In this document: positions 19,251 to 29,322 of the stretch, in pieces
Layout: each line of letters starts with the position of its first letter
Numbering within the stretch: position 1 is the first letter of the stretch
NCBI GenBank assembly: GCA_015231705.1
Contig: JADGBC010000014.1
Coordinates: 1-40,092, forward strand
Reading direction: 5' to 3'
From: Desulfamplus sp.
GTDB taxonomy: Bacteria; Desulfobacterota; Desulfobacteria; Desulfobacterales; Desulfobacteraceae
DNA: 40,092 bases
Position numbers and translations under genes: made by a program
The notes under the pieces: generated by a model
Told to the model about the DNA's origin: nothing
What the model saw: the letters and a program-made list of their open reading frames with translations, nothing else
Database searches by the model: none

Positions 19251-20792
19251 TTATTGCATACTCAATTTTCTGTGTTTGTACTCAAGTGCTTTTCTGATTA
19301 TGCCATCAGACCAGGCTTTAGTGCAGGAGGCAAGGATATGAGTATAGGTTCCAAAAACATTATCTTTAAAGAATCCATCTTTTTTGGCAATAATTCCTTT
19401 GCCTCTTACCATGGAAAATGCCATATCTTCTCCTTTATAGTCTATATCTATGATATGTGAATATCTGAACTCATGTCCTCGAATAACTTCTCCCACCTCA
19501 AAAAAAGGATTGTTATTGACCACTTTGACTTTAGTATAACCGTGTCCTACAGGTCGTTTTGAAAGTCCGAAAGTAAGTGGAAGAATATTGGTCATGGGAT
19601 AGACCGTTCCATCAAGAGTAAGGCTTGTCCCAAGAAAAATAAGACCACCGCATTCAGCATAGATTGGTAAGCCTTTTTGAGCAAGAGCCTTTAATTCGCT
19701 TTTAAATTTGATGTTATCAGCAAGCTGGGCAGCATGGGTCTCAGGAAAACCACCACCCATGTAAATGGCATCGACCTCGGGAAGATGGTTCTGAGCAAGA
19801 GGGCTGATAAGTTTAAGGATCGCCCCTTTTTCTTCAAGTATCTCAAGATTGTCAGGATAATAGAACTGAAAGGCAGAATCGCGTATAATACCAATTACAG
19901 GTCTGTCATAGTTATGCAAGAGAGGAGCTTGGTAATCAACAGGAATTTGGCAAGCAGCAGAAGTTTGATCAGTACTCTCTTCTGGCAAACAGGATCGAAG
20001 GTCTAACGCATTAGAGTCGGATAGAGGGTCAGAATTATCTGTGGCAGCAGAATCATCTCTGTCTCTTTTAAATAAAAGCTGCTCTTCAGAAAATCTGAGG
20101 CACGCCTGGTACAAGGCATCAAGATCAATGCACGACCTTGCAACCTTTGCAGCAGCTTCAATTGATTGATTTGCGAGAAGGTGTTCCGCAGATGGGATAA
20201 GGCCCATGTGTCTTTCGGGGAAATCGTCGACATCCAGTTTGGGAACCGATCCAAAGACTGGTATGTTACAAAACCGTTGGATATTATCTCTTACCTTGCC
20301 TTCATGGCGTTTTCCAGCCACCTGGTTCAGAATGACACCCATTATGTGGACATGGGGATCAAAATGGATGCATCCCATTAAAAGGGCTGCCATGGTTCTG
20401 GTGCTTTTGGTACAGTCAAGAACCAGCAATACTGGAAGGTTCAACAGTTTTGCTATTTCAGCAGTGCTTGTGTGTCCATCAGTATCAATGCCGTCATAAA
20501 GGCCACGATTCCCCTCTATAAGGGCAATGTCAGCAACAGATGAATTTTTTAGAAAAGATTGTCTGACTTGGGCAGGTGTACAGAGGAAGGTGTCAAGATT
20601 ATAGCAGGGCCGACCGGCTGCCTGTGCAAGCCAGCCGGCGTCAATATAATCTGGCCCTTTTTTAAAAGGAGCAATATTAATATCGAGATCTCGCCATGCA
20701 GCCGCTATACCAAGGGATATAACCGTTTTACCGGTTCCCCCTTTAAGTCCGGCAATTACAAGTCCGGCGATTATTTTATCATTACACTGCAT
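19251..20792 (-). CDS. dsrN: Cobyrinate a,c-diamide synthase-like glutamine amidotransferase, DsrN in dsr context (siroheme amidation)
   Basis: IAGLKGGTGKTVISLGIAAAWRDLDINIAPFKKGPDYIDAGWLAQAAGRPCYNLDTF, AECGGLIFLG, GHEFRYSHI; immediately after dsrD. Confidence 0.85.
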   Translation of the reverse strand: MQCNDKIIAGLVIAGLKGGTGKTVISLGIAAAWRDLDINIAPFKKGPDYIDAGWLAQAAGRPCYNLDTFLCTPAQVRQSFLKNSSVADIALIEGNRGLYDGIDTDGHTSTAEIAKLLNLPVLLVLDCTKSTRTMAALLMGCIHFDPHVHIMGVILNQVAGKRHEGKVRDNIQRFCNIPVFGSVPKLDVDDFPERHMGLIPSAEHLLANQSIEAAAKVARSCIDLDALYQACLRFSEEQLLFKRDRDDSAATDNSDPLSDSNALDLRSCLPEESTDQTSAACQIPVDYQAPLLHNYDRPVIGIIRDSAFQFYYPDNLEILEEKGAILKLISPLAQNHLPEVDAIYMGGGFPETHAAQLADNIKFKSELKALAQKGLPIYAECGGLIFLGTSLTLDGTVYPMTNILPLTFGLSKRPVGHGYTKVKVVNNNPFFEVGEVIRGHEFRYSHIIDIDYKGEDMAFSMVRGKGIIAKKDGFFKDNVFGTYTHILASCTKAWSDGIIRKALEYKHRKLSMQ

Positions 20793-20816
20793 GGAGTTTA
20801 AGGGCTTAATTAAAAT

Positions 20817-21074
20817 TTAAGCTTCACCCTCGGAACCATGCTGTTTTCCACCACCTTTAAGTCCATACATGGTTGTACTTCCGCTTGACCAGTATTCAAG
20901 AACGCCATCTGTGACCATTTTATTGACCACTTTTTTGATATCTCTGAGTTTGTCATCAGGAAAGATATCTTGAAAATCATTAAAGTAGAATTTTGATTTG
21001 TTTTTTGATTTTTTAGTCATAAAATCAACAACAGCCTGGGTTGCGGCTTCTTTGTTGGAGAGAAGTTCACTCAT
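20817..21074 (-). CDS. dsrD: Dissimilatory sulfite reductase-associated protein DsrD
   Basis: 85-aa winged-helix-like protein: AVVDFMTKKSKNKSKFYFNDFQDIFPDDKLRDIKKVVNKMVTDGVLEYWSSGSTTMYGLKG. Confidence 0.93.
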   Translation of the reverse strand: MSELLSNKEAATQAVVDFMTKKSKNKSKFYFNDFQDIFPDDKLRDIKKVVNKMVTDGVLEYWSSGSTTMYGLKGGGKQHGSEGEA

Positions 21075-21166
21075 GGTTATTTCCCCTTTTTATTTTTTAT
21101 ATAAATAGCGTAAACACTCCACATTCCTTCAGGATAGGGGGAGAGTTCACTTATTTAAAGCATAAT

Positions 21167-21206
21167 AGCCGAAGTGCCTTTGTATCTTCTAACAGGCACT
21201 TCGGCT
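21167..21206. promoter_or_regulatory. 13-bp perfect-stem intercistronic hairpin between dsrB and dsrD
   Basis: AGCCGAAGTGCCT (21167-21179) / AGGCACTTCGGCT (21194-21206), 14-nt loop, no following T-tract on the minus strand. Confidence 0.8.
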
Positions 21207-21248
21207 GATATTAATCTCAGTTCATCAGATCCATATCATGGAACAGGA

Positions 21249-22397
21249 TTAGAATTTGAACTGAGTTGACTGACGCCATGACATATATGCCTGCTGACGG
21301 AAGTCATCAATCAAGTGGTGGGTAAACTCAAGCTCACATTTTTCAAAGAACTTTTCCCATCCGATTCTCTCTGCCCAGTCACCAAGACGCTCATATTTGT
21401 TAGCACCGTTAGCATAGGCATTAACGATTTTTGTAATAGCATCTGTCATGGATGGCCATCTTGGCATCTCATTTGGAATAAATGCAACAACAACTTTAGA
21501 GAACTTAGGATCGCTGATTCTGTTGGAAACTTTTCCACCAGCCATCAGAACAATACCGTCACCTTCTGTATCAGCAAGAGGAAGAGATGGACACATGGTG
21601 TAGCAGTTACCGCAGAACATGCAGCGCTCATTTTTGATCTCAACAGATTTTACTTCTGTTCCATTGTCAAGTTTGACTTTGGAAGGTTTGATAGCAGCTG
21701 TTGGGCATGCAGAGATAGCAAGTGGAATCTCGCATAGTTTGTCAAGGTACTCATGGTCAATCATTGGTGGTTTTCTGTGGTAGCCAAGAATAGCGATATC
21801 AGAGCAATGAACAGCACCGCACATGTTCAGGCAGCATGCCATGGAGACACGAAGCTGTGCTGGCATTCTCATTTTCTGAAAATCTTCGAACAGAACATCC
21901 ATTGTGGCTTTTACAGTACCGGATGCATCTGATGCAGGGGTATGACAGTGAATCCAGCCCTGAGTATGAACGATATTGGTGATGCCAGCACCAGTTCCAC
22001 CGATCGGGAACTTAAAACTTCCACCAGCAAACTTACGGCTCTTGAGATCATTCTTCAGAGGCTCTACTTTATCTTTGGAGTCAACCATGAACTCAATGTT
22101 GTTTCTGGTTGTAAAGCGAAGATGACCATCACAGTGTTTATCAGCAATGTCACAGATCTCGTTGATGTGAGTTGTGCTCATAAGACGTGCACCACCAACC
22201 CTTACTGTATAAACTTCATCACCAGACTCTCCAACATGAACCATAACGCCTGGCTCAAGAATTTCGTGGTGTGACCATTTGCCCTTATTTTTTCCAATCA
22301 CTTCGGGATAAAACTCATCATATTTTCTTGGACCGATATCAGTTATTCTATCTTCCATCGGTTTGTCTGGGTTATAACCAGATGATACAAATGCCAT
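21249..22397 (-). CDS. dsrB: Dissimilatory sulfite reductase beta subunit
   Basis: [62 protein letters not shown]; pairs with dsrA. Confidence 0.97.
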   Translation of the reverse strand: MAFVSSGYNPDKPMEDRITDIGPRKYDEFYPEVIGKNKGKWSHHEILEPGVMVHVGESGDEVYTVRVGGARLMSTTHINEICDIADKHCDGHLRFTTRNNIEFMVDSKDKVEPLKNDLKSRKFAGGSFKFPIGGTGAGITNIVHTQGWIHCHTPASDASGTVKATMDVLFEDFQKMRMPAQLRVSMACCLNMCGAVHCSDIAILGYHRKPPMIDHEYLDKLCEIPLAISACPTAAIKPSKVKLDNGTEVKSVEIKNERCMFCGNCYTMCPSLPLADTEGDGIVLMAGGKVSNRISDPKFSKVVVAFIPNEMPRWPSMTDAITKIVNAYANGANKYERLGDWAERIGWEKFFEKCELEFTHHLIDDFRQQAYMSWRQSTQFKF

Positions 22398-22413
22398 TGT
22401 GCTTCTCCTTCCC

Positions 22414-23739
22414 TTATCTCAGATGGTGTTTTCTGTATTCGACAACGTCACGTTCCCAGCCACCGGTAACCTCATCCTCTTTCCAGAAGATATACGGGTT
22501 GGTTCTTGGATATGCAACATGCTGGGGCTGAGCCTCGATTCCTGTCACTTCAAGCAACTTCTGGAATCCCTGACGCATTATCAGCTCACCAAGTCTTTCG
22601 CGGTTCTTGCCCTCTTCCATCCACCAATCCCATACATTTTCAATGACTTCTGTAATGGCTTCATAGTCATTCTCAGCATTGACTTCAATAAAAGGAACAA
22701 GCAGTGAACCCATCTGGGCACCATCAACGATTGGAGCTTTAGCACCTACAAGAATGGAGCATCCTCTGTCATCACCAATTCTCAATGCTCTTGGCATGGT
22801 ATTGATGCAATGCATGCAGCGGGTACAGTTGGAGTTGTCAATCTTAAGGGTTTTATTTTCAAACTTCATGCATTTTGTGGGGCACAGTTCAACAACTTCT
22901 TTTTCAATATCAAATGGACCCCAGTCTTTACCTTTATGGGCACCAGCATTGGCAGGGTATGCAGCGTCATTTTCAACATATTTATTTACTGCATCTTGAT
23001 CGATCTTTATTGCATCTCTCCATGTACCTATAAAGGACATGTCAGAACGGGCAATTGAAGCTACGCATCCATTCGGACAGGCATCAAATTTAAATTTGAA
23101 TTTGTAAGGGAATGCGGGACGATGCAGCTCATCCTGATAGTTGTTTGTCAGGAAGTGACACAGTGCATTTGAATCATAGCAGGCATACTGACATCTTGAA
23201 GATCCAAGACAGTCAGCAGGGGTACGCAGGTTAGAGCCTGATCCACCAAGATCCTGATTCATATTGTGTGTAAGTTCATAGAAAATTTCTTCAATCTGGG
23301 GAGTAGTTGTACCCAGAAGAATGATATCTCCTGTTGCACCGTGCATGTTTGTAATACCACTGCCTCTCATATCCCAGATTTTTGTAAGCTGTCTTAGATA
23401 GTCAGTTTTGTAGTATTTACCACAGGGCTGAGCAACACGCATTGTATGGAAATGCTCAACACCAGGGAAGAGTTTTGGCTGATCGCAGTATCTTCCGATT
23501 ACACCACCGCCGTAACCAAAAACACCAACAATGCCACCATGTTTCCAGTGTGTTCTTCCATGTTTAAAAGAAAGCTCAAGAACGCCAAGAAGATCCTCTA
23601 CCGCATCCTGTGGAATTTGGAACTCAACACCTGCTTCATTCTTTGCTCTGACTTCAGCCTGTTGCTTCAGATCAGAAACAAAGCTCGGCCAGGGGCCAGA
23701 TTCCAATTGATCCAGTAAAGGAGTTTCATGTTTTGCCAT
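22414..23739 (-). CDS. dsrA: Dissimilatory sulfite reductase alpha subunit
   Basis: [82 protein letters not shown]. Confidence 0.97.
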   Translation of the reverse strand: MAKHETPLLDQLESGPWPSFVSDLKQQAEVRAKNEAGVEFQIPQDAVEDLLGVLELSFKHGRTHWKHGGIVGVFGYGGGVIGRYCDQPKLFPGVEHFHTMRVAQPCGKYYKTDYLRQLTKIWDMRGSGITNMHGATGDIILLGTTTPQIEEIFYELTHNMNQDLGGSGSNLRTPADCLGSSRCQYACYDSNALCHFLTNNYQDELHRPAFPYKFKFKFDACPNGCVASIARSDMSFIGTWRDAIKIDQDAVNKYVENDAAYPANAGAHKGKDWGPFDIEKEVVELCPTKCMKFENKTLKIDNSNCTRCMHCINTMPRALRIGDDRGCSILVGAKAPIVDGAQMGSLLVPFIEVNAENDYEAITEVIENVWDWWMEEGKNRERLGELIMRQGFQKLLEVTGIEAQPQHVAYPRTNPYIFWKEDEVTGGWERDVVEYRKHHLR

Positions 23740-23993
23740 TTACTTACCTCCGTTAAAAGTTAAATTACATTTTCTCGGTGAAATTTAGTCATGGTCGATA
23801 TGTCCATGGTTAGATTTCATTCAATAGTCATGCTTCACAGTTATCTATCTTAAAGAGATGATCTTGGGTCAGACCATCATTGGTTTTTGAAGTCAATGAT
23901 CGCTTCTCAAACTTTCTGCTGCTTTCCAGAATACACCTTTTTGTCAGGCTATTATAAGTGTTTCTGGAGCATATGTTTTCAATAATCACTGTT

Positions 23994-24022
23994 CCTATAA
24001 GATTTCTATGAAGTATTGTCAA
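23994..24022 (-). promoter_or_regulatory. Candidate sigma70-type promoter upstream of dsrAB
   Basis: Minus strand TTGACA (24022-24017), 17-nt spacer, TATAGG (23999-23994). Confidence 0.45.
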
Positions 24023-24045
24023 TAAAAAAGCATCTTTTCCCAATT

Positions 24046-25401
24046 TTATGAAACGGATGAGATGTGGTTATGAATATCTTTAAACAAAGTCTCTGAATGA
24101 GATCTAAGATTTTTCAGGATAAAAGAAGTCTCAGGGTTATCAGGATGTAATTCTTCTGTCATCACAAGAAAAATAGTGTGTAAATTATCATGGCTGAATT
24201 GCATCAGATAAGATTTGAATGCATCGCTGAAAGATGCCTTGAGCTTCTCAAAAAAAGGCTTTTCAGAGCTTTTTTTTGTTGTTGTTATCTCTTTGTTTTC
24301 AAGTGCTCTGAAGAAGCCATTTAATATAAAAGGTATGGAGTCTGCATCAACCATACAGTAGTCACCAGTTCCGTCAAGTCTGTCTATACGCATTCGTAAT
24401 GTGAGCTTTAAAAAGAATAGAAGGAGTGCCTTGTAGGTATCTTCTATTCTGTAGTAGCCTGAATCGTTACAGTTTTCCTGGTTATAAGCGTTCTTTTCAT
24501 TTTCTCCATAATTTTTGTCTTTTATGTGAAAGTCTTTTGAAATATCTGCACTCATGAGACTTTCATTCTTAGTTGTGCCCATCAAGGCATGGCCGTTATC
24601 ATGACAAGTTTCTGGAGAGACGACAGACTCTACAATAGTATCGTAGCCTCTGGCTGTAATCAGTTTTACATCAAGCCCCTGTTCTGTAGGCTTGGTAATA
24701 AAATCACCTGCCGCATGATGCCAAGGGGAGATATGTTCAAAAGTTTTGATGTTGTAAAAATGTGTCAGGATTTCAGATGCTTTGTCATAAATTTCAAAGT
24801 AGGCAGGGTGTGAGAGGGTTGAAACACTGCCATCGCCATTCCACAGGTGAAGATTGTAGATTTCGGCCTTGTCAGGATTCTTTGTCAGATGGAACTCTTT
24901 GTATCCATCAAACCAGGTTGCAAGAAAAAAAGAGATCTGCATCCCTCTGCATGACATTGTTTTAACCCCAAAGACCCTTGGAAGATAGTGCTTGTCATCC
25001 AGTTCATTGAGGTATTTCATAATACGATATTCATTGTTAATCAGAGCAAGCCCGTAAGGGGAAATAGCGGTGTTAAGAACAAATAAAAGAGGGGAATGGC
25101 CTTTGATTGAGACCTCGACTCTTGCTGGATGGTAAAAGGCACCATGTTTCTCAAGATAGATATCAACTTGATCAAGGGCTTCAATTGGACAATCTTTGTT
25201 CAGGATGAATCGTATTCCCTCTTGTAATACATTATAATTGTTGGCCTGAATGAATTTTTGTGCCCACTCAAAGTATTCATGAATCAGTATGCCCCCAGAA
25301 GCTGTTCCCGAAATAGACAGATGCCACAGTGGTGAATCTTCTGTAAGCAGCTCGGCTAAACCTGAAATATGATATTGAAATATCGGCCTGGAGTTCATCA
25401 T
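24046..25401 (-). CDS. Uncharacterised protein, possibly kinase/phosphotransferase-like, upstream of dsrAB
   Basis: 451-aa ORF; NEYRIMKYLNELDDKHYLPRVFG...FFLATWFDGYKEF and WHHAAGDF are weakly reminiscent of APH/kinase folds; contains an in-frame R1 repeat peptide. Confidence 0.6.
   Translation of the reverse strand: MMNSRPIFQYHISGLAELLTEDSPLWHLSISGTASGGILIHEYFEWAQKFIQANNYNVLQEGIRFILNKDCPIEALDQVDIYLEKHGAFYHPARVEVSIKGHSPLLFVLNTAISPYGLALINNEYRIMKYLNELDDKHYLPRVFGVKTMSCRGMQISFFLATWFDGYKEFHLTKNPDKAEIYNLHLWNGDGSVSTLSHPAYFEIYDKASEILTHFYNIKTFEHISPWHHAAGDFITKPTEQGLDVKLITARGYDTIVESVVSPETCHDNGHALMGTTKNESLMSADISKDFHIKDKNYGENEKNAYNQENCNDSGYYRIEDTYKALLLFFLKLTLRMRIDRLDGTGDYCMVDADSIPFILNGFFRALENKEITTTKKSSEKPFFEKLKASFSDAFKSYLMQFSHDNLHTIFLVMTEELHPDNPETSFILKNLRSHSETLFKDIHNHISSVS
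24519..24600 (+). repeat. Palindromic repeat family R1, type 2, copy D (inside a coding gene)
   Basis: TTTTATGTGAAAGTCTTTTG...GACTTTCATTCTTAGTTGTGCCCATCAAGGCATGGCCGTTATC; minus frame gives [27 protein letters not shown]. Confidence 0.85.
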
Positions 25402-26079
25402 CTATTTTCTGTGGGGAACCAACTCTTGTTTTATCTCATCTGCCACCATGAACCCCAATGATTCAGCCTTGTCGCAATGTTGTATAGCAAGGTCATACTC
25501 CTTCTGTTGAAGGTATGCTACAGCCAGATTGTTGTGGGCAATCGGGAATTCCGGCTGAATTTTGACAGCCTGAAGATTGGCCTGAATTGCCTCATCAACA
25601 AGGCCTTTCATTAAATATGCATTTCCAAGAGTTGTGTATGCCTGAACAAATTTAGCATTGTGGACAATTGCTTTGGTAAGGTTTTTGATGGCAAGATCGA
25701 GTTTTTCAGCATCCTCTTTTTCATCTTTGCCATTAATAAGCTGAAGAAGTACAAAACCAATATTGGCATAACCTTCTGCAAAGCCTGCTCTTGCTTTTGT
25801 TGCATATTTATTGTATCTCAAGCACCCCTCAAGATCGTTTCTCTGGAGGCAGATACCTCCAAGGAGAACATATGCTTCAGCAAGTGACGGACTGCACTCA
25901 ACAGCATCGTGAAGAGCATTCTCTGCTGCGTCATACTCCTGTTTTCCCATAAGGGCTACTGCAAGGTTATAGTGAGTTGTGCCACATTCGATGTTTCCTT
26001 TTAGCTGTGCACGTAATTTTTCAATATATTCATCAGAAGTTCTCGCCTTTGTTCTGTCTAATAGTATCTCTTCTGTCAT
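25402..26079 (-). CDS. TPR-repeat protein
   Basis: Repeated TPR signatures (GTTHYNLAVALMGKQEYDAAENALHDAVECSPSLAEAYVLLGGICLQR; AYTTLGNAYLMKGLVDEAIQANLQAVKIQPEFPIAHNNLAVAYLQQKEYDLAI). Start at MTEEILLDR. Confidence 0.85.
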   Translation of the reverse strand: MTEEILLDRTKARTSDEYIEKLRAQLKGNIECGTTHYNLAVALMGKQEYDAAENALHDAVECSPSLAEAYVLLGGICLQRNDLEGCLRYNKYATKARAGFAEGYANIGFVLLQLINGKDEKEDAEKLDLAIKNLTKAIVHNAKFVQAYTTLGNAYLMKGLVDEAIQANLQAVKIQPEFPIAHNNLAVAYLQQKEYDLAIQHCDKAESLGFMVADEIKQELVPHRK

Positions 26080-26261
26080 TATGTACTGATCCTTAAAAAC
26101 TGTCTCTGTATATATTTGGGGGGAAAAGGGATGATAATCAAATTTAAGATCATCCCGTATGGATAAGAAAATCATTCTATTTTTAACAATCTCTTATGTC
26201 AAGGCAAAAGTAAATCGTGTTAAAGCAATGTTTGGAGCTGTCAATTATATTAGATTTGGAA

Positions 26262-28922
26262 CTATTTTACCAGAAAGGTGACATTAATCCTGGAACTAAC
26301 TTTAGCATTGTTATCAATAAGCTCAGCAGAGACCCTGTGATAACCCCTCTGGATTTTCCATTTAAGGGTATTCTTGGATTTTTTACTTCTAAATTGTGTG
26401 TATCCTTGCTCTGAAAGGTTAGATGTTGAGTTTGCCAACATTGGGTTCTTTAACACTTCTCTGTTCGGATGTTTCAAACTTTTTTTATTTAATCTTTTCA
26501 ACTCGTCTCCGGTTGATTTTTTCAACTCTTTTCTGTCAAAAACCTCTTCTTCGTTGACCATCCATTTTACCTTCTTGCCAGGAGGGACGCCTGTCACTAC
26601 AAACTCCATATACTCAAGCTCATCTGGAATCCTTGGATCCATTGCAACCTCAAGACCATTGACAGGATTTATGAAACCAAATATCTGTGGATATTTTTCA
26701 CGCTCTTGATTTGCGTAACATTGCTTTTTGTAGGGACTTTTCCTCTCTGAAACTATCCTGCTGCTTTCCAGAGAAGAGTCGCCTGACTCATGCTCGTTAA
26801 TGGCACTATCCATCTCACTGCCAGGAATAAACCACTCTGTTTTTTTCACACATTGTCCCTTGTCTGTATGGGAGATGCATATCTCCTTCTGGACTAACTC
26901 GGGACTCATATGTATTGATCGGTTCCCATCAACGCCGTAATAAGTCACTTTCTTATTGTTGAGTTCTGCAAAAATGCTTCTAAGTACAAATATTGGCCCC
27001 CTTGAACCTGTCAGTTCAACAGTTGAAGATCCATTAAGATTACCCATCCAGACTCCAGCGGTATAGCGGCTGTTATATCCCATTGCCCAGGCATCTCTGT
27101 AGTCGCTGGATGTGCCGGTTTTAACTGCGGTCTGAATTGGGAAATTAAGAAGGTCGCCACCTCCGAACTCAAGTTGTCTGGCTCCTGGATCAGAAAGAAT
27201 ATTGCCAATAATAGATGTCACCTCTTTTGAAAAGACACTGTTTGCATATAAGTTGCTGGAAGATGTGTTTTTTTGAGTGGCCATCTCTGGATATAATGGT
27301 TCTTTTTCTGAATATGAATTGACAGGAGTGATACTTGGGTATGATTTGTATGGCCTGCTCTCTTTTTTTTCTTTAAAATCATAAAAAGGTGAGAGGGTAA
27401 TAAATCTGCCCGAATTTGCAAGTACACTATATGCTTGTACCATATCGTAGAGAGATACCTCTCCATTGCCAAGAGCAAGTCCATCTCCATAAAAATCGGG
27501 ATGACGGCTAAGCGTTGTGATACCAAGTAATTTCAGTTTTTCAAGATATGCCTCAACTCCTGTGAACCGAATTGTTTTTATAGCCGGAATGTTAAGAGAG
27601 TTGCCAAGAGCATTTCTAAGGGTAATGGGTCCGTAATGGATATGACTGTAGTTGTGATATGTGTGAACGCCAACCCCTACTGGCTCCTGCAGTGGAGAGT
27701 CATCAATCATGGTTGCAGCACTCCAACCTTTTTCCAGTGCAAGAGCATATAAAAATGGCTTCATTGCAGAGCCTGGCTGACGAAGGGCATTGACTGCATC
27801 AATATATTGAGTTCCGGATCGAGTATTTTTAGTCTTGAATTGAAAAGTCTGATTATCGAAGGTGGAGGTGCTATTTTTTTCCGCGTAATGTCCAAAATTT
27901 GCTCTAAGTTCAGATGTAGAGGTAGATGCTACAGCCCAGGCAAGTATCTCTCCTGTACCATGATCGGTAATCAGCATTGCTCCGTTTGTCACATTGTGAC
28001 TTCTCAAACTCTTCAAGGTAGTTGTGAGGATGCTTTGAGCTTTATTTTGTAATATTCCGTCAAGAGTGGTTATGATATCAGTTTTTCCACGGAAATGGGG
28101 TGACTCTATATTGTTGTAAACATGTCGGATAAAGTGGGGAGCCTCCACATAAAGTGCGGATCGTTTTAAACTGAAAGGTAGATCTCTTATCTGATTCCAG
28201 AAAGTCTCAGTCAAAAGATCTGCTGATATTGCCCGTTGTGCAAGTCTGTCAAGTGGATGGTCTATTTTGCCAGGATGTTTGTAGAGATCATAGGCAGAGG
28301 GTGCCCGAACCAGTGTTGCGATTGCAAGAATCTCTTTTAAACTCAATGTTTCAATGCTGCGGTCAAAATAGAAGCTGGCAGCCTGGACAACGCCGCGTCT
28401 GTTGGATGCATATGGCACCTGATTGAGGTAAAATTCCAGAATATCAGATTTTGAGTTGCTTTTTTCAAGTTTACGGGCTTCAAATCCCTCCAGCCACCTT
28501 GACCAGATTGTTCTTTTTCTTGGGTGTATCATGCGTACAACCTGTTCTGTTATGGTGCTTGCACCTCTAACCGCTCTTCCTGCGATGATATTCTGTATAA
28601 GTGCATGTATTCTTGCTGGCCAATCGATTCCAGAGTGGTTATAAAAGTTGCGATCTTCAGAGAGGATAAATATTTTTTGAATCAACTCGGGTATCTCATG
28701 AAGATGAATAATATTGCTCTGATTCCATTTGGTGACATAGGTAGTATTCAGAGGCACTCTATTTCTGTCAAGAAGCAAAGGATGGGCAGTGTTTTCTTGT
28801 CTAATAACTTGATGACTCAGAGATGATGGCACAGGCAGCATATCTATGTATGTTGCAAACCATAAACTAAGAATGGATATAGGGGTTAATATAACTGGAA
28901 TTATTAGTTTGTATCTGTTCAC
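26262..28922 (-). CDS. pbpC: Penicillin-binding protein 1C (transglycosylase/transpeptidase)
   Basis: SEDRNFYNHSGIDWPARIHALIQNIIAGRAVRGASTITEQVVRM, ALRQPGSAMKPFLYALALEKGWSAATMIDD, TAVKTGTSSDYRDAWAMGYNSRYTAGVWMGN. Confidence 0.92.
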   Translation of the reverse strand: MNRYKLIIPVILTPISILSLWFATYIDMLPVPSSLSHQVIRQENTAHPLLLDRNRVPLNTTYVTKWNQSNIIHLHEIPELIQKIFILSEDRNFYNHSGIDWPARIHALIQNIIAGRAVRGASTITEQVVRMIHPRKRTIWSRWLEGFEARKLEKSNSKSDILEFYLNQVPYASNRRGVVQAASFYFDRSIETLSLKEILAIATLVRAPSAYDLYKHPGKIDHPLDRLAQRAISADLLTETFWNQIRDLPFSLKRSALYVEAPHFIRHVYNNIESPHFRGKTDIITTLDGILQNKAQSILTTTLKSLRSHNVTNGAMLITDHGTGEILAWAVASTSTSELRANFGHYAEKNSTSTFDNQTFQFKTKNTRSGTQYIDAVNALRQPGSAMKPFLYALALEKGWSAATMIDDSPLQEPVGVGVHTYHNYSHIHYGPITLRNALGNSLNIPAIKTIRFTGVEAYLEKLKLLGITTLSRHPDFYGDGLALGNGEVSLYDMVQAYSVLANSGRFITLSPFYDFKEKKESRPYKSYPSITPVNSYSEKEPLYPEMATQKNTSSSNLYANSVFSKEVTSIIGNILSDPGARQLEFGGGDLLNFPIQTAVKTGTSSDYRDAWAMGYNSRYTAGVWMGNLNGSSTVELTGSRGPIFVLRSIFAELNNKKVTYYGVDGNRSIHMSPELVQKEICISHTDKGQCVKKTEWFIPGSEMDSAINEHESGDSSLESSRIVSERKSPYKKQCYANQEREKYPQIFGFINPVNGLEVAMDPRIPDELEYMEFVVTGVPPGKKVKWMVNEEEVFDRKELKKSTGDELKRLNKKSLKHPNREVLKNPMLANSTSNLSEQGYTQFRSKKSKNTLKWKIQRGYHRVSAELIDNNAKVSSRINVTFLVK

Positions 28923-29009
28923 TTATTTCAATCCAGATGTTTATTAGGCGGTTAAGAGTATTCGTCTAAAAAGAGTTTAACATGATGCCAAAATTCAGTA
29001 TCTGTTCTC

Positions 29010-29106
29010 CTTTTATGTGAAAGTCTCTTTAAATAGCCGTGATTATATGACTTTCATTCTTCGTTGTGGCCGAGAGCCAATACCCCGCTCCGGCCGTGAC
29101 GGTTAT
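29010..29106 (+). repeat. Palindromic repeat family R1, type 1, copy B (intergenic pbpC-DUF3786)
   Basis: CTTTTATGTGAAAGTCTCTTT...GACTTTCATTCTTCGTTGTGGCCGAGAGCCAATACCCCGCTCCGGCCGTGACGGTTAT. Confidence 0.87.
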
Positions 29107-29322
29107 ATTGAATATTACATTGTTGTTAGGACTCAGTCTGTTTTGTCTGGTTTTTTGCTTTTATCTGTTGTATTGATAATCACTAATGTAATCAGAGAGC
29201 GGTCGTTTTGCAAGAAAATTATCCTGCCCTATTTTTGCGATACCCTGATTATTTTGTTGCTGTCTTAATTAAGGATGGGCAGTATAAAAAGAACAAAAGC
29301 CAAAATATAAAGGGAGTGGAAC

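Noticed and set aside
29017-29268. 83-aa ORF MKVSLNSRDYMTFILRCGREPIPRSGRDGYIEYY...
   Set aside because: Its first part is the plus-strand reading of R1 repeat copy B and the rest has no recognisable features; treated as repeat-derived noise.
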